The notes under the pieces are model-generated. The model did not search any database. It had not been told where the DNA came from and worked only from the letters and a program-made list of their open reading frames with translations. A DNA stretch of 64,000 bases, taken from Sanguibacter suarezii NBRC 16159. Lineage in GTDB: Bacteria; Actinomycetota; Actinomycetes; Actinomycetales; Cellulomonadaceae. The stretch lies in contig NZ_BCRT01000015.1 of the NCBI RefSeq assembly GCF_001552735.1, positions 62,001 to 126,000 on the forward strand, given 5' to 3'. Below are positions 50,983 through 60,407 of this stretch, piece by piece (the stretch's first letter is position 1; every line of letters starts with the position of its first letter). Made by a program: the position numbers and the translations under genes.

Positions 50983-53870
50983 ACCGGCCCGGTCCACCCG
51001 TCGTCGTCGGTGTCAGCGCTGTCGTGATAGTCGACGGCCTCGGGCGGCATCCCCGCGTTGATGTCCTCGTAGCCGTGGGCCGACGGGGCGTCGTCGTAGT
51101 CCCGGGACGACGCGGCGCTCGCCGGAGCCTGCGCCGGGGCGTCGCCGCTGCCCCCGCGCAGCATCTCCAGCGTGCCGGGCAGGTCGTCGGGCTGGACGAG
51201 CACGTCGCGGGCCTTGGACCCCTCGGAGGGACCGACGATCTCCCGGGACTCGAGCAGGTCCATGAGCCGCCCCGCCTTGGCGAAGCCGACCCGCAGCTTG
51301 CGCTGCAGCATGGACGTCGAGCCGAACTGGCTGGTCACGACGAGCTCGGCGGCCTGCAGCAGCAGGTCGAGGTCGTCTCCGATGTCCTCGTCCACCTGCT
51401 TCTTCGTCGCGACCACCGTGACGTCCGCCCGGTAGACCGGCTTGAGCTGCGCCTTGACGTGCTCGACGACCGCGTGCACCTCGCTCTCCCCCACCCAGGC
51501 GCCCTGGACACGGATCGGCTTGGAGGAGCCCATCGGGAGGAAGAGCGCGTCACCCTGACCCACGAGCTTCTCCGCGCCCGGCTGGTCGAGGACGACTCGG
51601 GAGTCGGCGAGGGACGAGGTCGCGAAGGCGAGCCGTGAGGGCACGTTGGCCTTGATGAGACCGGTGACCACGTCCACGCTCGGACGCTGGGTGGCCAGCA
51701 CCAGGTGGATGCCGGCGGCACGGGCGAGCTGGGTGATGCGCTGGATGGAGGCCTCGACGTCGCGCGGGGCGACCATCATGAGGTCGGCGAGCTCGTCGAC
51801 GACGACGAGCAGGTAGGGGTACGTGGCAATCTTGCGCTGCGACCCGGGCAGCGGCTTGATCTTGCCGGCCTTGACCGCGACGTTGAAGTCGTCGATGTGC
51901 TTGTATCCGAACATCGCGAGGTCGTCGTAGCGGGCGTCCATCTCGCGGACCACCCACTCCAGCGCCTCCGCGGCCTTCTTGGGGCTGGTGATGATCGGGG
52001 TGATCAGGTGCGGGATGCCCTCGTAGATGGTCAGCTCGACGCGCTTGGGGTCGACGAGCACCATGCGGACCTCCTCGGGCGTGGCCCGCATGAGGATCGA
52101 GGTGATCATCGAGTTGACGAAGCTCGACTTTCCGGCGCCGGTCGCACCGGCCACGAGGATGTGCGGCATCTTGGCGAGGTTGGCCACGACATAGCCGCCC
52201 TCGACGTCCTTGCCGACACCCATGATCATGGGGTGCTCGCTGCGGCGGGCGACGGCCGAGCGCAGCACGTCCCCGAGCACGACGGTCTCACGGTCGGTGT
52301 TGGGGATCTCGATGCCGATCGCGGACTTGCCCGGGATCGGGGACAGGATCCGCACGTCAGCGCTGGCGACCGCATAGGCGATGTTCTTGCTCAGTGCGGT
52401 GACGCGCTCGACCTTGATCCCTGAGCCGACCTCGACCTCGTAGCGGGTGACCGTGGGGCCACGGGTGAACCCGGTGACCTTCGCGTCGATGTCGAACTGC
52501 TCGAAGACACCCGTCAGGGACTCCACGACGCGGTCGTTGGCGGCTGAGCGGAGCTTGTGCGGGGCTCCCTTGACGAGCACGTCCTCGTCCGGGAGGACGT
52601 AGACGGTGTCGCCGTCGAGCATGGGCTGCTCCCCGCGCGGGAGCGCCGTGGTGGGCGGGGCGTCGAGGGTGCGGTCAGGGACGGTGGCGATCGCAGCGGT
52701 CTCGGCGTCGCCGGAGCTGCGCCGATCGGCGCCTGCTGCCTCGCCGAGGTGATCGGTCTCCGGCTCGGCGTAGACGTCAGCGGGGTCGCCTGCGTCGGCG
52801 GTCCGCCCGGAGCGGGCGGGCCGGGCGGCACGCGCGGAGCGTCCCGCCTGTTCCTCGAGCACCGCTGTCTCGTGGAGCTCGCGCTCGAGGGCGGCTGCCC
52901 GCTCGAAGGCCTCGTCCCCGACGTACCCGCCAGGCAGCAGCTCGGTCGGCTCGTCGTCGGTGGGTTCGCTGCGGGGCTTGCGGGCCAGCTTCATGCGGCG
53001 TCGCGGCTTCGTCGCGACCTCTTCGGTGCCGTCGTGGCGCAGCACGCCCTCGGCCAGGTCGAGCCCGTCGTCGTCGCTGTCCGCGGCGGCCTCGGCAGCC
53101 GCACGGTCGTGGCCGGTGAGCCGGTCGTAGACGCCGCGCAGACGTTCGGGGATCGCGTGCACCGGGGTCGCGGTCACCACGAGCACGCCGAAGAAGGCGA
53201 GCAGCAGCAGCACCGGGATCGCGAGCCACACCGTGAGCAGAGACACCAGCGGCTGCCCGACGGCGAAGCCGACGATCCCGCCGGCCACCCGCAGGCCCTC
53301 GAACCCGTCTCGCACGTCCGGGCTGCCGGACTTGATGTGCACGATCGCGCAGACGGCGAGGGTGATGGCGGTCAGCCCGATCGTCATCCGGGAGGTCGCC
53401 TCCCGCTTCTCGGGGTGACGCATGATGCGCACGGCCATGCCGAGCAGCAGCAACGGCATCACCACCGCGACGACGCCGAAGGTCCCGGCCACCACGACGT
53501 GCAGCGCGAGCCCGGCCGTGCCTTCCACGCCCCACCACTCCCGGGCAGCGATCACCAGTGCCAGGGCGAGGAGCAGGAAGGCCAGCCCGTCCCGGCGATG
53601 GGCAGGGTCCAGGCCGCGAGCATCGCGGCCGACCCGTCGTGCTGTTCCGCCCACGAGGTGTGCAACTCCCATCCATGCGCCGCGTACGGCTCTGATCGGC
53701 CACGGACGCTGGGCTGCGGGAGCCTTCGCGGTGGCCGGCTTCTTCGTCGTGTTCTTCGTCGCCGGACGACCGGCGGCTGGTCTCCCCGCGGCCGGTCTCC
53801 CGGCAGCCGACTTCCCCCGCCCGCCCGCGGGCGTGCTCGAACGCTGGGAAGGAGTTGCTCGGGAGGCCAT
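50976..53870 (-). CDS. ftsK: DNA translocase FtsK/SpoIIIE
   Basis: Pumps chromosomal DNA through the division septum and promotes dimer resolution. The 964-residue protein has a basic N-terminus with AAGRP repeats, four membrane helices (about 80-260), a variable acidic linker (about 280-490) and the hexameric motor, with Walker A GATGAGKS near 590 and Walker B LVVVDELADLMM. The C-terminal gamma winged helix (QAAELVVTSQFGSTSMLQRKLRVGF) reads polar KOPS sequences. An Ala-rich acidic tail follows. I chose the ATG at 53870, which has TAGATT seven bases upstream and no ribosome site; an in-frame TTG lies nine bases earlier. It is preceded by a strong hairpin. Confidence 0.96.
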   Translation of the reverse strand: MASRATPSQRSSTPAGGRGKSAAGRPAAGRPAAGRPATKNTTKKPATAKAPAAQRPWPIRAVRGAWMGVAHLVGGTARRVGRDARGLDPAHRRDGLAFLLLALALVIAAREWWGVEGTAGLALHVVVAGTFGVVAVVMPLLLLGMAVRIMRHPEKREATSRMTIGLTAITLAVCAIVHIKSGSPDVRDGFEGLRVAGGIVGFAVGQPLVSLLTVWLAIPVLLLLAFFGVLVVTATPVHAIPERLRGVYDRLTGHDRAAAEAAADSDDDGLDLAEGVLRHDGTEEVATKPRRRMKLARKPRSEPTDDEPTELLPGGYVGDEAFERAAALERELHETAVLEEQAGRSARAARPARSGRTADAGDPADVYAEPETDHLGEAAGADRRSSGDAETAAIATVPDRTLDAPPTTALPRGEQPMLDGDTVYVLPDEDVLVKGAPHKLRSAANDRVVESLTGVFEQFDIDAKVTGFTRGPTVTRYEVEVGSGIKVERVTALSKNIAYAVASADVRILSPIPGKSAIGIEIPNTDRETVVLGDVLRSAVARRSEHPMIMGVGKDVEGGYVVANLAKMPHILVAGATGAGKSSFVNSMITSILMRATPEEVRMVLVDPKRVELTIYEGIPHLITPIITSPKKAAEALEWVVREMDARYDDLAMFGYKHIDDFNVAVKAGKIKPLPGSQRKIATYPYLLVVVDELADLMMVAPRDVEASIQRITQLARAAGIHLVLATQRPSVDVVTGLIKANVPSRLAFATSSLADSRVVLDQPGAEKLVGQGDALFLPMGSSKPIRVQGAWVGESEVHAVVEHVKAQLKPVYRADVTVVATKKQVDEDIGDDLDLLLQAAELVVTSQFGSTSMLQRKLRVGFAKAGRLMDLLESREIVGPSEGSKARDVLVQPDDLPGTLEMLRGGSGDAPAQAPASAASSRDYDDAPSAHGYEDINAGMPPEAVDYHDSADTDDDGWTGPVR

Positions 53871-53944
53871 GGGAGCCAATCTAGTCGCGCGGCACGGCCC
53901 GCGAACGGATTCACCGGGTGCGTGTTCGTCTCACCTCACGCGCA

Positions 53945-53977
53945 CGAGGGGCCGCCTGCGACGCAGGCGGCCCCTCG
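53945..53977. terminator. Terminator before ftsK
   Basis: Perfect 16-base arms (beginning CGAGGGGCCGCC) around a single A, 20 bases beyond the stop of the Pro-rich membrane protein and upstream of ftsK. Confidence 0.8.
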
Positions 53978-53996
53978 GTCGGTGTGAGCGTGCAGG

Positions 53997-55136
53997 TCAG
54001 GATAGGGCGAAGTACGCCTCTTCGTCGTCCCACCACAGCTCGACGCGCCACACGCCGCCAGCGACCTGGTCGGTCGGGACGGTCACGCACAGGTTCCCGG
54101 AGGCCGAGGCGTCGGTGTAGAGCTCCTGGTACAGGTCGAGCTCGTTGGGCAGCGTCGCGTAGTTGCACTTGTCGTCGTAGGTGGTGCCCGCGGCGCTGAC
54201 GAAGACCCACTCCAGGTCCCCGACGGAGCTGCGGTCATCACCGGTGAAGGTCACGGTGGCCGGAGCCATGACGTAGGACGTCCCGGCCTCGGGCGCGTAG
54301 TACTCGCCGGCCACCGGGGAGATCTCAGCCCAGGCGTCCGGGTTGGTCGCGCCGAGCGAGACCGTCCAGGTGCTCAACGTCGCCGCCGCGCCGGCCGCGA
54401 GCGGCTCGCCCCGGGTCCCGTTCGCGCCGGGCGCAGCGGAGGCCGAGGCGCTCGCCTCGTCGCTCGGCTCCTCGCTCGGCTCCTCGCTGGGCTCCTCGGA
54501 CGGTTCCTTGCTGGCCTTCTCCGAGGCCGTCGGCTTCGACGACTTCTCCGACTGCGAGCTGGCCTTGGTGTCGTCGCCGCCGATGACTCCGGTCGCGATG
54601 AGCACCCCGAAGATCGCGAGCAGCGCCACGACGGCGATGATCACGGGGATGAGCCACTGCTTGCCGCCAGACGGCGGCCCGGCGGGCGGGAAGCCGTCCG
54701 GACCGGTCGGTCCACCCTGCCACGCACCGGGCTGGGGCTGACCGCCCGGGGCCGCGCCGAAGCCGGCGGGCGCGGGAGCGGAGGTCGCATAGCCGGCGGG
54801 GCCGCCGAACGCTGCCGGTCCACCGAAAGCCGGCGGGGCGGTGTCGGGAGCCGAGACGTGCTTGTCGAAGGACGGGGCGTCCTGCTGGGACGGGAGCGGC
54901 TGCGTGGCCGAGGCGTCCGGCGCGGCGAAGCGGGAGACGTCTGGAGCGCCGGGGGCCGGTGGCACGGGAGGCGCGGGCGGGACGGCGGAGCCGGCGGTCG
55001 TGGCGGCGTCGTCGATCCACAGCTGCCATCCGGGCGGGGGCGGCGGCCAGGACGGGTCGGGAGCCCATCCGGGGGGCGGCGTCCAGCCCTCGGGAGCAGG
55101 CGGCCATCCCGGCGGTGGATTGAAGCGAGCAGCCAT
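53997..55136 (-). CDS. Proline-rich single-pass membrane protein of unknown function
   Basis: A 379-residue protein. Residues 1-160 are cytoplasmic, rich in Pro, Gly and Trp (PPPGW, WTPPPGW repeats like those of DUF2510-containing proteins). One membrane helix is at about 165-190. A Ser/Glu/Pro linker with EPSEEPSEEPSEEPSDE (about 215-235) leads to an extracytoplasmic beta-rich domain (about 250-379) with two Cys that could form a disulphide. This resembles actinobacterial surface sensors or lipoprotein-like proteins near ftsK, but I recognise no enzyme. I chose the ATG at 55136 with GGAAGGGG upstream; the longer open frame is not coding-like. No operon partner. Confidence 0.75.
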   Translation of the reverse strand: MAARFNPPPGWPPAPEGWTPPPGWAPDPSWPPPPPGWQLWIDDAATTAGSAVPPAPPVPPAPGAPDVSRFAAPDASATQPLPSQQDAPSFDKHVSAPDTAPPAFGGPAAFGGPAGYATSAPAPAGFGAAPGGQPQPGAWQGGPTGPDGFPPAGPPSGGKQWLIPVIIAVVALLAIFGVLIATGVIGGDDTKASSQSEKSSKPTASEKASKEPSEEPSEEPSEEPSDEASASASAAPGANGTRGEPLAAGAAATLSTWTVSLGATNPDAWAEISPVAGEYYAPEAGTSYVMAPATVTFTGDDRSSVGDLEWVFVSAAGTTYDDKCNYATLPNELDLYQELYTDASASGNLCVTVPTDQVAGGVWRVELWWDDEEAYFALS

Positions 55137-55349
55137 GAAGGCCCCTTCCAACAGCGGCGCGCGGTGCGCAGGTGACGTCGACGTCGTGCGGCGACAGCCG
55201 GAGGGTTGGTCCGGCTGGTCTGCGAAGACCGGGATCAGGCTACACGGAGGCGCCTGCCACATATGCACTCATCAGGCATGACACGAGGGGGAGGACTCCC
55301 CATCGACCCCACCGGGATGCTCGGTCACCACTCGCACCCGGGTGCGGGC

Positions 55350-55377
55350 GCGGTCACACTGCGGTCACACCGCAGTG
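55350..55377. repeat. Tandem and inverted repeat over the rnj stop codon
   Basis: GCGGTCACACT (55350-55360) followed by GCGGTCACACC (55361-55371); the second copy contains the rnj stop (55365-55367). CACTGCGGT-CAC-ACCGCAGTG (55357-55377) is also a hairpin that could end the rnj message. A 14-base palindrome lies at 55333-55346. Confidence 0.75.
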
Positions 55378-57050
55378 ACCACCGAGACGATCATCGGCCG
55401 ACGCCGCAGGCTCCCCCACACCCAGCGGCCCACCGCTCGGCGCATGGTCTGCTGCAGGAGATGGACGTCGATGGCACCAGGGGTCGAGACCGCCTCGATG
55501 TCCGTGACGATCTGCGCCCGGATGTCGGTGAACACCGCCTCGTCCTCGGCGAATCCCCGGGCGACGACCTGCGGTCCCGCGGCGACGAGTCCCGTCTCCT
55601 CGTCGACGACGACGAAGAAGGACACGAAGCCCTCCTCCGCCAGCACCAGGCGGTCCTTGAGGTCGCTGCTCGAGAGCAGCCCCACGCTCGACCCGTCGAC
55701 GTAGACGTGCTCGCTGGGCACCGAGCCCACGACGGTCGCGACGCCGTCGCGCAGGTCCACGACGACACCGTCCTCCACGAGCACGACCCGCTCGGGCGCG
55801 ACGCCGCTGGCGATCGCCAGCCCGGCGTTGGCCACCAGGTGACGGGGCTCCCCGTGCACCGGCATGACGTTCTTGGGGCGGACCACGGTGTAGCAGGTGA
55901 GGAGCTCGCCGGCGCTCGCGTGACCGGAGACGTGGACCTTCGCGTTGCCCCCGTGCACCACCCGCGCGCCGAGCCGGGTGAGGCCGTTGATCACCGCGAA
56001 GACCGAGTTCTCGTTGCCGGGGATGAGCGAGGAAGCCAGGATCACCGTGTCCCCGGGTCCCACCCGGACCTTGTGCTCGCCCCGGGCGATGCGCGACAGC
56101 GCGGCCATCGGCTCCCCCTGTGAACCGGTGCACATGAGCACCACCTCGGAGCTGCTCAGCGCCTCGGCCGCGGTGGCGTCGACGAGCAGCCCGTCAGGCA
56201 CGTGCAGGTAGCCGAGCTCAGCCGCGAGCCCCATGTTCCGCACCATCGACCGGCCCACGAAGGCGACCCGGCGCCCGTGCCGGGCGGCGGCGTCGAGCAC
56301 CTGCTGGACGCGGTGGACGTGGGAGGCGAAGGAGGACACCACGATCCGCTGGTGTGAGCTGGCGAACACCGCGTCCAGCACCGGCCCGATCTCCCGCTCC
56401 GACGCCAGGAAGCCGGGGACCTCGGCGTTCGTGGAGTCGACCATGAATAGGTCCACCCCCGTCGCGCCGAGGCGGGCGAAGGCGGCCAGGTCGGTCACCC
56501 GCCCGTCCAGGGGCAGCTGATCCATCTTGAAGTCGCCGGTGTGCAGCACCGTCCCGGCCCCGGTGGTCACCGCGACCGCGAGCGCGTCCGGGATCGAGTG
56601 GTTGACCGCGACGAACTCGCAGGAAAACTCCCCCAGTGCGGCGGTCTCCCCCTCGGTGACCACCTGCAGCACCGGGGCGATGCCGTGCTCGACGAGCTTG
56701 GCCTCGACCAGCGCGAGGGTGAGCCGCGAGCCCACCACGGGCAGGTCCGGGCGCAGACGCAGCAGGTAGGGCACCGCGCCGATGTGGTCCTCGTGCCCGT
56801 GGGTGAGGACGACGGCCTGGGCGTCTTCGAGGCGGTCGGCGATCCAGGTGAAGTCCGGCAGGATGACGTCGACGCCCGGCTGCCCCTCCTCGGGGAAGAG
56901 CACCCCGCAGTCGATGATCAGCAGCTGACCGCCGTACTCCAGGACCGCCATGTTGCGGCCGATCTCGCCGAGCCCGCCGAGGGCGACGACCCGCAGGGTG
57001 CCGTCAGCGAGGGCGGGCGGGGGCGCGGTGGGGCGGGCGAAGGTGGGCAC
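55365..57050 (-). CDS. rnj: Ribonuclease J
   Basis: Metallo-beta-lactamase nuclease with 5' exo- and endonuclease activities in mRNA decay and rRNA maturation. The 561-residue protein has the zinc site THGHEDHIG (about 84-92), then VNHSIPD, HTGDFKMD, a beta-CASP domain with SSFASHVHR and VFVGRSMVRN-like segments, and VHVSGHAS for the last ligands. The C-terminal domain (about 450-561) mediates dimers. The GTG start at 57050 is two bases after the dapA stop, so the two are co-transcribed, the common actinobacterial dapA-rnj arrangement. The presence of RNase Y as well gives the cell two major decay enzymes. Confidence 0.95.
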   Translation of the reverse strand: MPTFARPTAPPPALADGTLRVVALGGLGEIGRNMAVLEYGGQLLIIDCGVLFPEEGQPGVDVILPDFTWIADRLEDAQAVVLTHGHEDHIGAVPYLLRLRPDLPVVGSRLTLALVEAKLVEHGIAPVLQVVTEGETAALGEFSCEFVAVNHSIPDALAVAVTTGAGTVLHTGDFKMDQLPLDGRVTDLAAFARLGATGVDLFMVDSTNAEVPGFLASEREIGPVLDAVFASSHQRIVVSSFASHVHRVQQVLDAAARHGRRVAFVGRSMVRNMGLAAELGYLHVPDGLLVDATAAEALSSSEVVLMCTGSQGEPMAALSRIARGEHKVRVGPGDTVILASSLIPGNENSVFAVINGLTRLGARVVHGGNAKVHVSGHASAGELLTCYTVVRPKNVMPVHGEPRHLVANAGLAIASGVAPERVVLVEDGVVVDLRDGVATVVGSVPSEHVYVDGSSVGLLSSSDLKDRLVLAEEGFVSFFVVVDEETGLVAAGPQVVARGFAEDEAVFTDIRAQIVTDIEAVSTPGAIDVHLLQQTMRRAVGRWVWGSLRRRPMIVSVVTAV

Positions 57051-57052
57051 GG

Positions 57053-57955
57053 TCAGACGAGCCCGACGCCGCGCAGCGCCTTGCGGACCAGCTCGGTCTC
57101 CTCCGTGGTGGCCGGCACCTGGGGCAGGCGCAGCGTCATGGTCGGGATGAGGCCGAGCTCGACCAACGCCGCCTTGACCATGACGACGCCGAACCCGGCG
57201 CCCATGATCGCGTCGATGACCGGCACGAGGGCGGCGAACTGGGTGGCCGCGGCGGCGGTGTCGCCGGCGCGGAAGGCTTCCCCGATCGCTGCCAGCTGCG
57301 GACCGACGACGTGCCCGACGACGGAGACCAGGCCCACCGCGCCGTGGGCGAGGAAGGCGAGGTAGAGGGCGTCGTCCCCGGAGTACCAGGCCAGGTCGGT
57401 CCGGGACATGTTGGCGACGGCGCCGTAGACGTCACCGGTGGCGTCCTTGACCGCGACGATCTTCTCGTGGGCGCTGAGGCGCTCGTAGGTCTGCGGGGCC
57501 AGGCGCACGCCCGAGCGTCCGGGGATGTCGTAGAGCATGACCGGCAGGTCCGTGGAGTCCGCGATGGCCACGGTGTGCTGGTAGATGCCTTCCTGGGAGG
57601 GGCGTGAGTAGTACGGGTTGACCACGAGCAGGCCGTGGGCTCCGGCCTCGGCGGACTGCTCGGCCATCCGGATGGAGTGGTCGGTGTCGTTGGACCCGGC
57701 GCCGGCGACGATGACCGCGCGGTCACCGACCGCGTCGACGACCGCGCGCACGAGCTCGGCCTTCTCGGGGGCGTGAGTGGTCGGCGACTCCCCTGTCGTG
57801 CCGTTGAGCACGAGCCCGTCGTGGCCGTTGTCGACCAGGTGGCGGGCGAGGGTGACGGCCGCGTCCAGGTCGAGGGACCCGTCCGCCGTGAAGGGCGTCA
57901 CCATCGCGGTGAGCAAGGTTCCGAAGGGCTGGGTCTGCGTGGAGGGAAGCGCCAT
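57053..57955 (-). CDS. dapA: 4-hydroxy-tetrahydrodipicolinate synthase
   Basis: Condenses pyruvate with aspartate semialdehyde, the first committed step to diaminopimelate and lysine. The 300-residue TIM-barrel enzyme has GTTGESPT (about 52-59), the catalytic Tyr in MLYDIPGRSG and the Schiff-base Lys in VAVKDATGD. Length is standard. The ATG at 57955 has TAGTTT six bases upstream (57962-57967) and no ribosome site, so translation is probably leaderless. rnj follows after two bases. dapB and dapF lie elsewhere in the window, so the pathway genes are not one operon. Confidence 0.96.
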   Translation of the reverse strand: MALPSTQTQPFGTLLTAMVTPFTADGSLDLDAAVTLARHLVDNGHDGLVLNGTTGESPTTHAPEKAELVRAVVDAVGDRAVIVAGAGSNDTDHSIRMAEQSAEAGAHGLLVVNPYYSRPSQEGIYQHTVAIADSTDLPVMLYDIPGRSGVRLAPQTYERLSAHEKIVAVKDATGDVYGAVANMSRTDLAWYSGDDALYLAFLAHGAVGLVSVVGHVVGPQLAAIGEAFRAGDTAAAATQFAALVPVIDAIMGAGFGVVMVKAALVELGLIPTMTLRLPQVPATTEETELVRKALRGVGLV

Positions 57956-58138
57956 GGCACAAAACTACCGTGAGCACGGGCTGTGCGTGCGCCTGCTCAA
58001 CACGCCGACCATCCAGGTCGTCGCAGATCAGGACAACAGACCGATACCCTGTGCAGCGCCCCGCCAGTCGACGGGCCGGGCGCCGTGTCCCCGAGGCCGT
58101 GTGGCCGTCACGTCGACATCTCTGGAGGACTCCCCGTC

Positions 58139-58924
58139 ATGGCGCACGTCATCAGCCGCCGTCAGCTGCTCGGCGCCTCCGCGCTGAGCGCGGTCTCCGC
58201 ATTGGCCGTCATGGGAGCCGCCGGTCCGTCTTCTCCCCTGCGCCCGGCCCGCAAGTCCCCCACCGACCGCGTCCCACCGCGGCGGGAGACGTCGACCGCG
58301 CCGGCCCGGACCGAGGTGTTCTGGCGGGTGAGCACGGCCGACAAGCTCGTCGCACTCACCTTCGACGACGGCCCCGATCCTCGCTGGACCCCGCTGGTCC
58401 TGGACGCGCTGGCCGACCACGGCGCCCAGGCCACCTTCTTCCAGATGGGCGACGCCGTGCGGGCGCACCCGGCGGTGACCGAGGCGGTCCATCCAGCCGG
58501 GCACGAGGTGGCCAGCCACTCCGCGCGCCACACCGACCTCACCGACCTCAGCTATGACGAGCTGTGGGACAACCTCACGCTCACTCACGAGGCGATCACC
58601 GACGTCACGGGCACGCCACCCACGCTGCTGCGGCCCCCGTACGGACGGATCGACTCCCTGGGCCTCTTCGCCGCGGCTGAGCTCGGGTACCAGGTCGCCC
58701 TGTGGTCCCACCACCTGCCGACCTGGGACGCGGAGGCCAAGGTCGATCTCGACGTCGCCACCGCCAGCCCGGGCACGATCATCTTGTGCCACGACGGCCG
58801 CGGTACGCCGGAGGAGGCGCTGTACGTGGCGGTGCGGCGCCTGCTCAGCGAGCTGACGGCGGACGGGTACGCCTTCGTCACCGTCTCAGACCTGCTCGCC
58901 GCATCGCAGTCGGTCGCCGTCTAG
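58139..58924 (+). CDS. Exported polysaccharide deacetylase (NodB/CE4 family)
   Basis: A 261-residue exported carbohydrate esterase that removes acetyl groups from wall polymers such as peptidoglycan or chitin. SRRQLLGAS at residues 6-14 is a twin-arginine-type signal, followed by a hydrophobic stretch. The catalytic domain (about 60-255) has TFDDGPDP (first Asp pair, base and metal), HSARH (zinc His motif), RPPYGR and the ILCHDG motif with the catalytic-acid His. I chose the ATG at 58139 because it gives a complete Tat signal and follows GGAGG. It converges with folA, only six bases separating the stops. The actual substrate is not determined. Confidence 0.9.
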   Translation: MAHVISRRQLLGASALSAVSALAVMGAAGPSSPLRPARKSPTDRVPPRRETSTAPARTEVFWRVSTADKLVALTFDDGPDPRWTPLVLDALADHGAQATFFQMGDAVRAHPAVTEAVHPAGHEVASHSARHTDLTDLSYDELWDNLTLTHEAITDVTGTPPTLLRPPYGRIDSLGLFAAAELGYQVALWSHHLPTWDAEAKVDLDVATASPGTIILCHDGRGTPEEALYVAVRRLLSELTADGYAFVTVSDLLAASQSVAV

Positions 58925-58930
58925 GTCAGC

Positions 58931-59461
58931 TCAGGCTGTGCGCGTGTAGCGCAGGAAGCGGTAGCGCACCCTGGAGGCAGCCACCCGCCAGCCGTCGCTG
59001 TCGACGGCGTCGTCGGGCCCATAGCCTGCCAGCAGCGGTTGAGGCGCCCACTCAGCCCCGATCACCGGGGCGAAGGCATCCCCGGGGACGTCGAGGTCGA
59101 TCTCGGTGACCATGAGGAGGTCGGCGTCGTCGATGGTGGCTGCGTAGATCTGCGCCCCGCCCATGACCCACGTGCGCCCTGGGCCGGCCGCGGCGCGCCC
59201 GGCCTCGATCGAGTCCACCACGAGGGCGCCGGGCGCCTGGTAGCCCGCCTGGCGGGAGACCACGACGTTGGAGCGGCCGGGCAGCGGCCGGAAGCGCTCA
59301 GGCAACGACTCCCACGTCGCGCGGCCCATGAGGACCGGCGCGCCGGCCGTGGTGCGCCGGAAGTGGGCGAGGTCCTCGGGCAGGTGCCAGGGCATGACGC
59401 CGTCGGCGCCGATCACCCCGGCGCGGGCCTGCGCCCAGACCAGGGCGAGGGAGTCGCTCAC
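58931..59461 (-). CDS. folA: Dihydrofolate reductase
   Basis: Reduces dihydrofolate with NADPH, regenerating the cofactor used up by thymidylate synthase. The 176-residue enzyme has [20 protein letters not shown] (about 15-34, the Met20-type loop and the active-site Asp), [19 protein letters not shown] (about 45-63) and [10 protein letters not shown] (about 98-107) for NADPH. The GTG at 59461 overlaps the thyA stop (GTGA), so the two are translationally coupled and act in the same cycle, the normal arrangement. The frame is open far upstream through thyA, but that is the shadow of thyA coding. Confidence 0.95.
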   Translation of the reverse strand: MSDSLALVWAQARAGVIGADGVMPWHLPEDLAHFRRTTAGAPVLMGRATWESLPERFRPLPGRSNVVVSRQAGYQAPGALVVDSIEAGRAAAGPGRTWVMGGAQIYAATIDDADLLMVTEIDLDVPGDAFAPVIGAEWAPQPLLAGYGPDDAVDSDGWRVAASRVRYRFLRYTRTA

Positions 59462-60279
59462 ACCGCCACCGTCGCCTTGATGGCGGGGTGGTGGAGGTAG
59501 TCGGTGACCTGCACGTCGTCGAAGCCGTAGTCGAAGAGCGAGGCGGCCTTGCGCAGCTCCAGGCGCGGGAAGGGGTACGGCTCCCGGGAGAGCTGCTCGG
59601 TGACCTGGTCGAGGTGGTTGTCGTAGATGTGGCAGTCGCCACCGGTCCAGATGAAGTCCCCGACCTCCAGGCCCACCTGCTGGGCGACCATGTGGGTGAG
59701 CAGCGCGTAGCTGGCCACGTTGAAGGGCACGCCCAGGAAGAGGTCGGCGGAGCGCTGGTAGAGCTGGCAGGACAGCCGCCCGTCCGCGACGTAGAACTGG
59801 AAGAAGGCGTGGCACGGCATGAGGGCCATGGCGTCGAGCTCGGCGACGTTCCAGGCCGAGACGATCATCCGGCGTGAGTCCGGGTTGGTGCGCAGCGTCT
59901 GCAGCACCTGGGTGATCTGGTCGATGTGCTGGCCGTCCGGCGTCGGCCAGGAGCGCCACTGCACGCCGTAGACGGGACCGAGGTCGCCGTCGGCGTCGGC
60001 CCACTCGTTCCAGATCCGGATGCCGTTCTCCTGCAGCCACGCCACGTTGGACTCCCCGCGCAGGAACCACAGCAGCTCGCCCACCACGGACTTGAGGTGG
60101 ACCTTCTTGGTCGTCACGAACGGGAAGCCCGCGCGCAGGTCGAAGCGCATCTGGTGGCCGAACACGCTGCGGGTACCGGTCCCGGTGCGGTCGGACTTGG
60201 GAGTGCCGGTCTCCATGACCAGACGCAGGAGGTCCTCGTACTGGGTGGGACGGGGTGCATCGTGGGGAGCGCTCGTCAT
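59458..60279 (-). CDS. thyA: Thymidylate synthase
   Basis: Methylates dUMP to dTMP using methylenetetrahydrofolate. The 273-residue ThyA-type enzyme has [19 protein letters not shown], the catalytic Cys in [13 protein letters not shown], the dUMP phosphate-binding RRMIVSAWN and [15 protein letters not shown], and GDCHIYDNH. The ATG at 60279 is preceded by AGGA at eight bases; TAGGAT (60287-60292) also lies seven bases upstream, so a leaderless transcript is equally possible. An in-frame ATG nine bases earlier lies at the end of that hexamer. folA overlaps the stop. It is divergent from the aldehyde dehydrogenase gene. Confidence 0.96.
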   Translation of the reverse strand: MTSAPHDAPRPTQYEDLLRLVMETGTPKSDRTGTGTRSVFGHQMRFDLRAGFPFVTTKKVHLKSVVGELLWFLRGESNVAWLQENGIRIWNEWADADGDLGPVYGVQWRSWPTPDGQHIDQITQVLQTLRTNPDSRRMIVSAWNVAELDAMALMPCHAFFQFYVADGRLSCQLYQRSADLFLGVPFNVASYALLTHMVAQQVGLEVGDFIWTGGDCHIYDNHLDQVTEQLSREPYPFPRLELRKAASLFDYGFDDVQVTDYLHHPAIKATVAV

Positions 60280-60407
60280 GGCTGCCATCCTAGATCGCAC
60301 CGGTCTCCCCGCACGCACGCGACTGCCCCGCGGCGCGGCTGGTCTCGTCGCGGCATGCCCGGGCTCGTCGCGGCGCGGCCCTGGGCGGTCGCGACGATAC
60401 TGGGCAG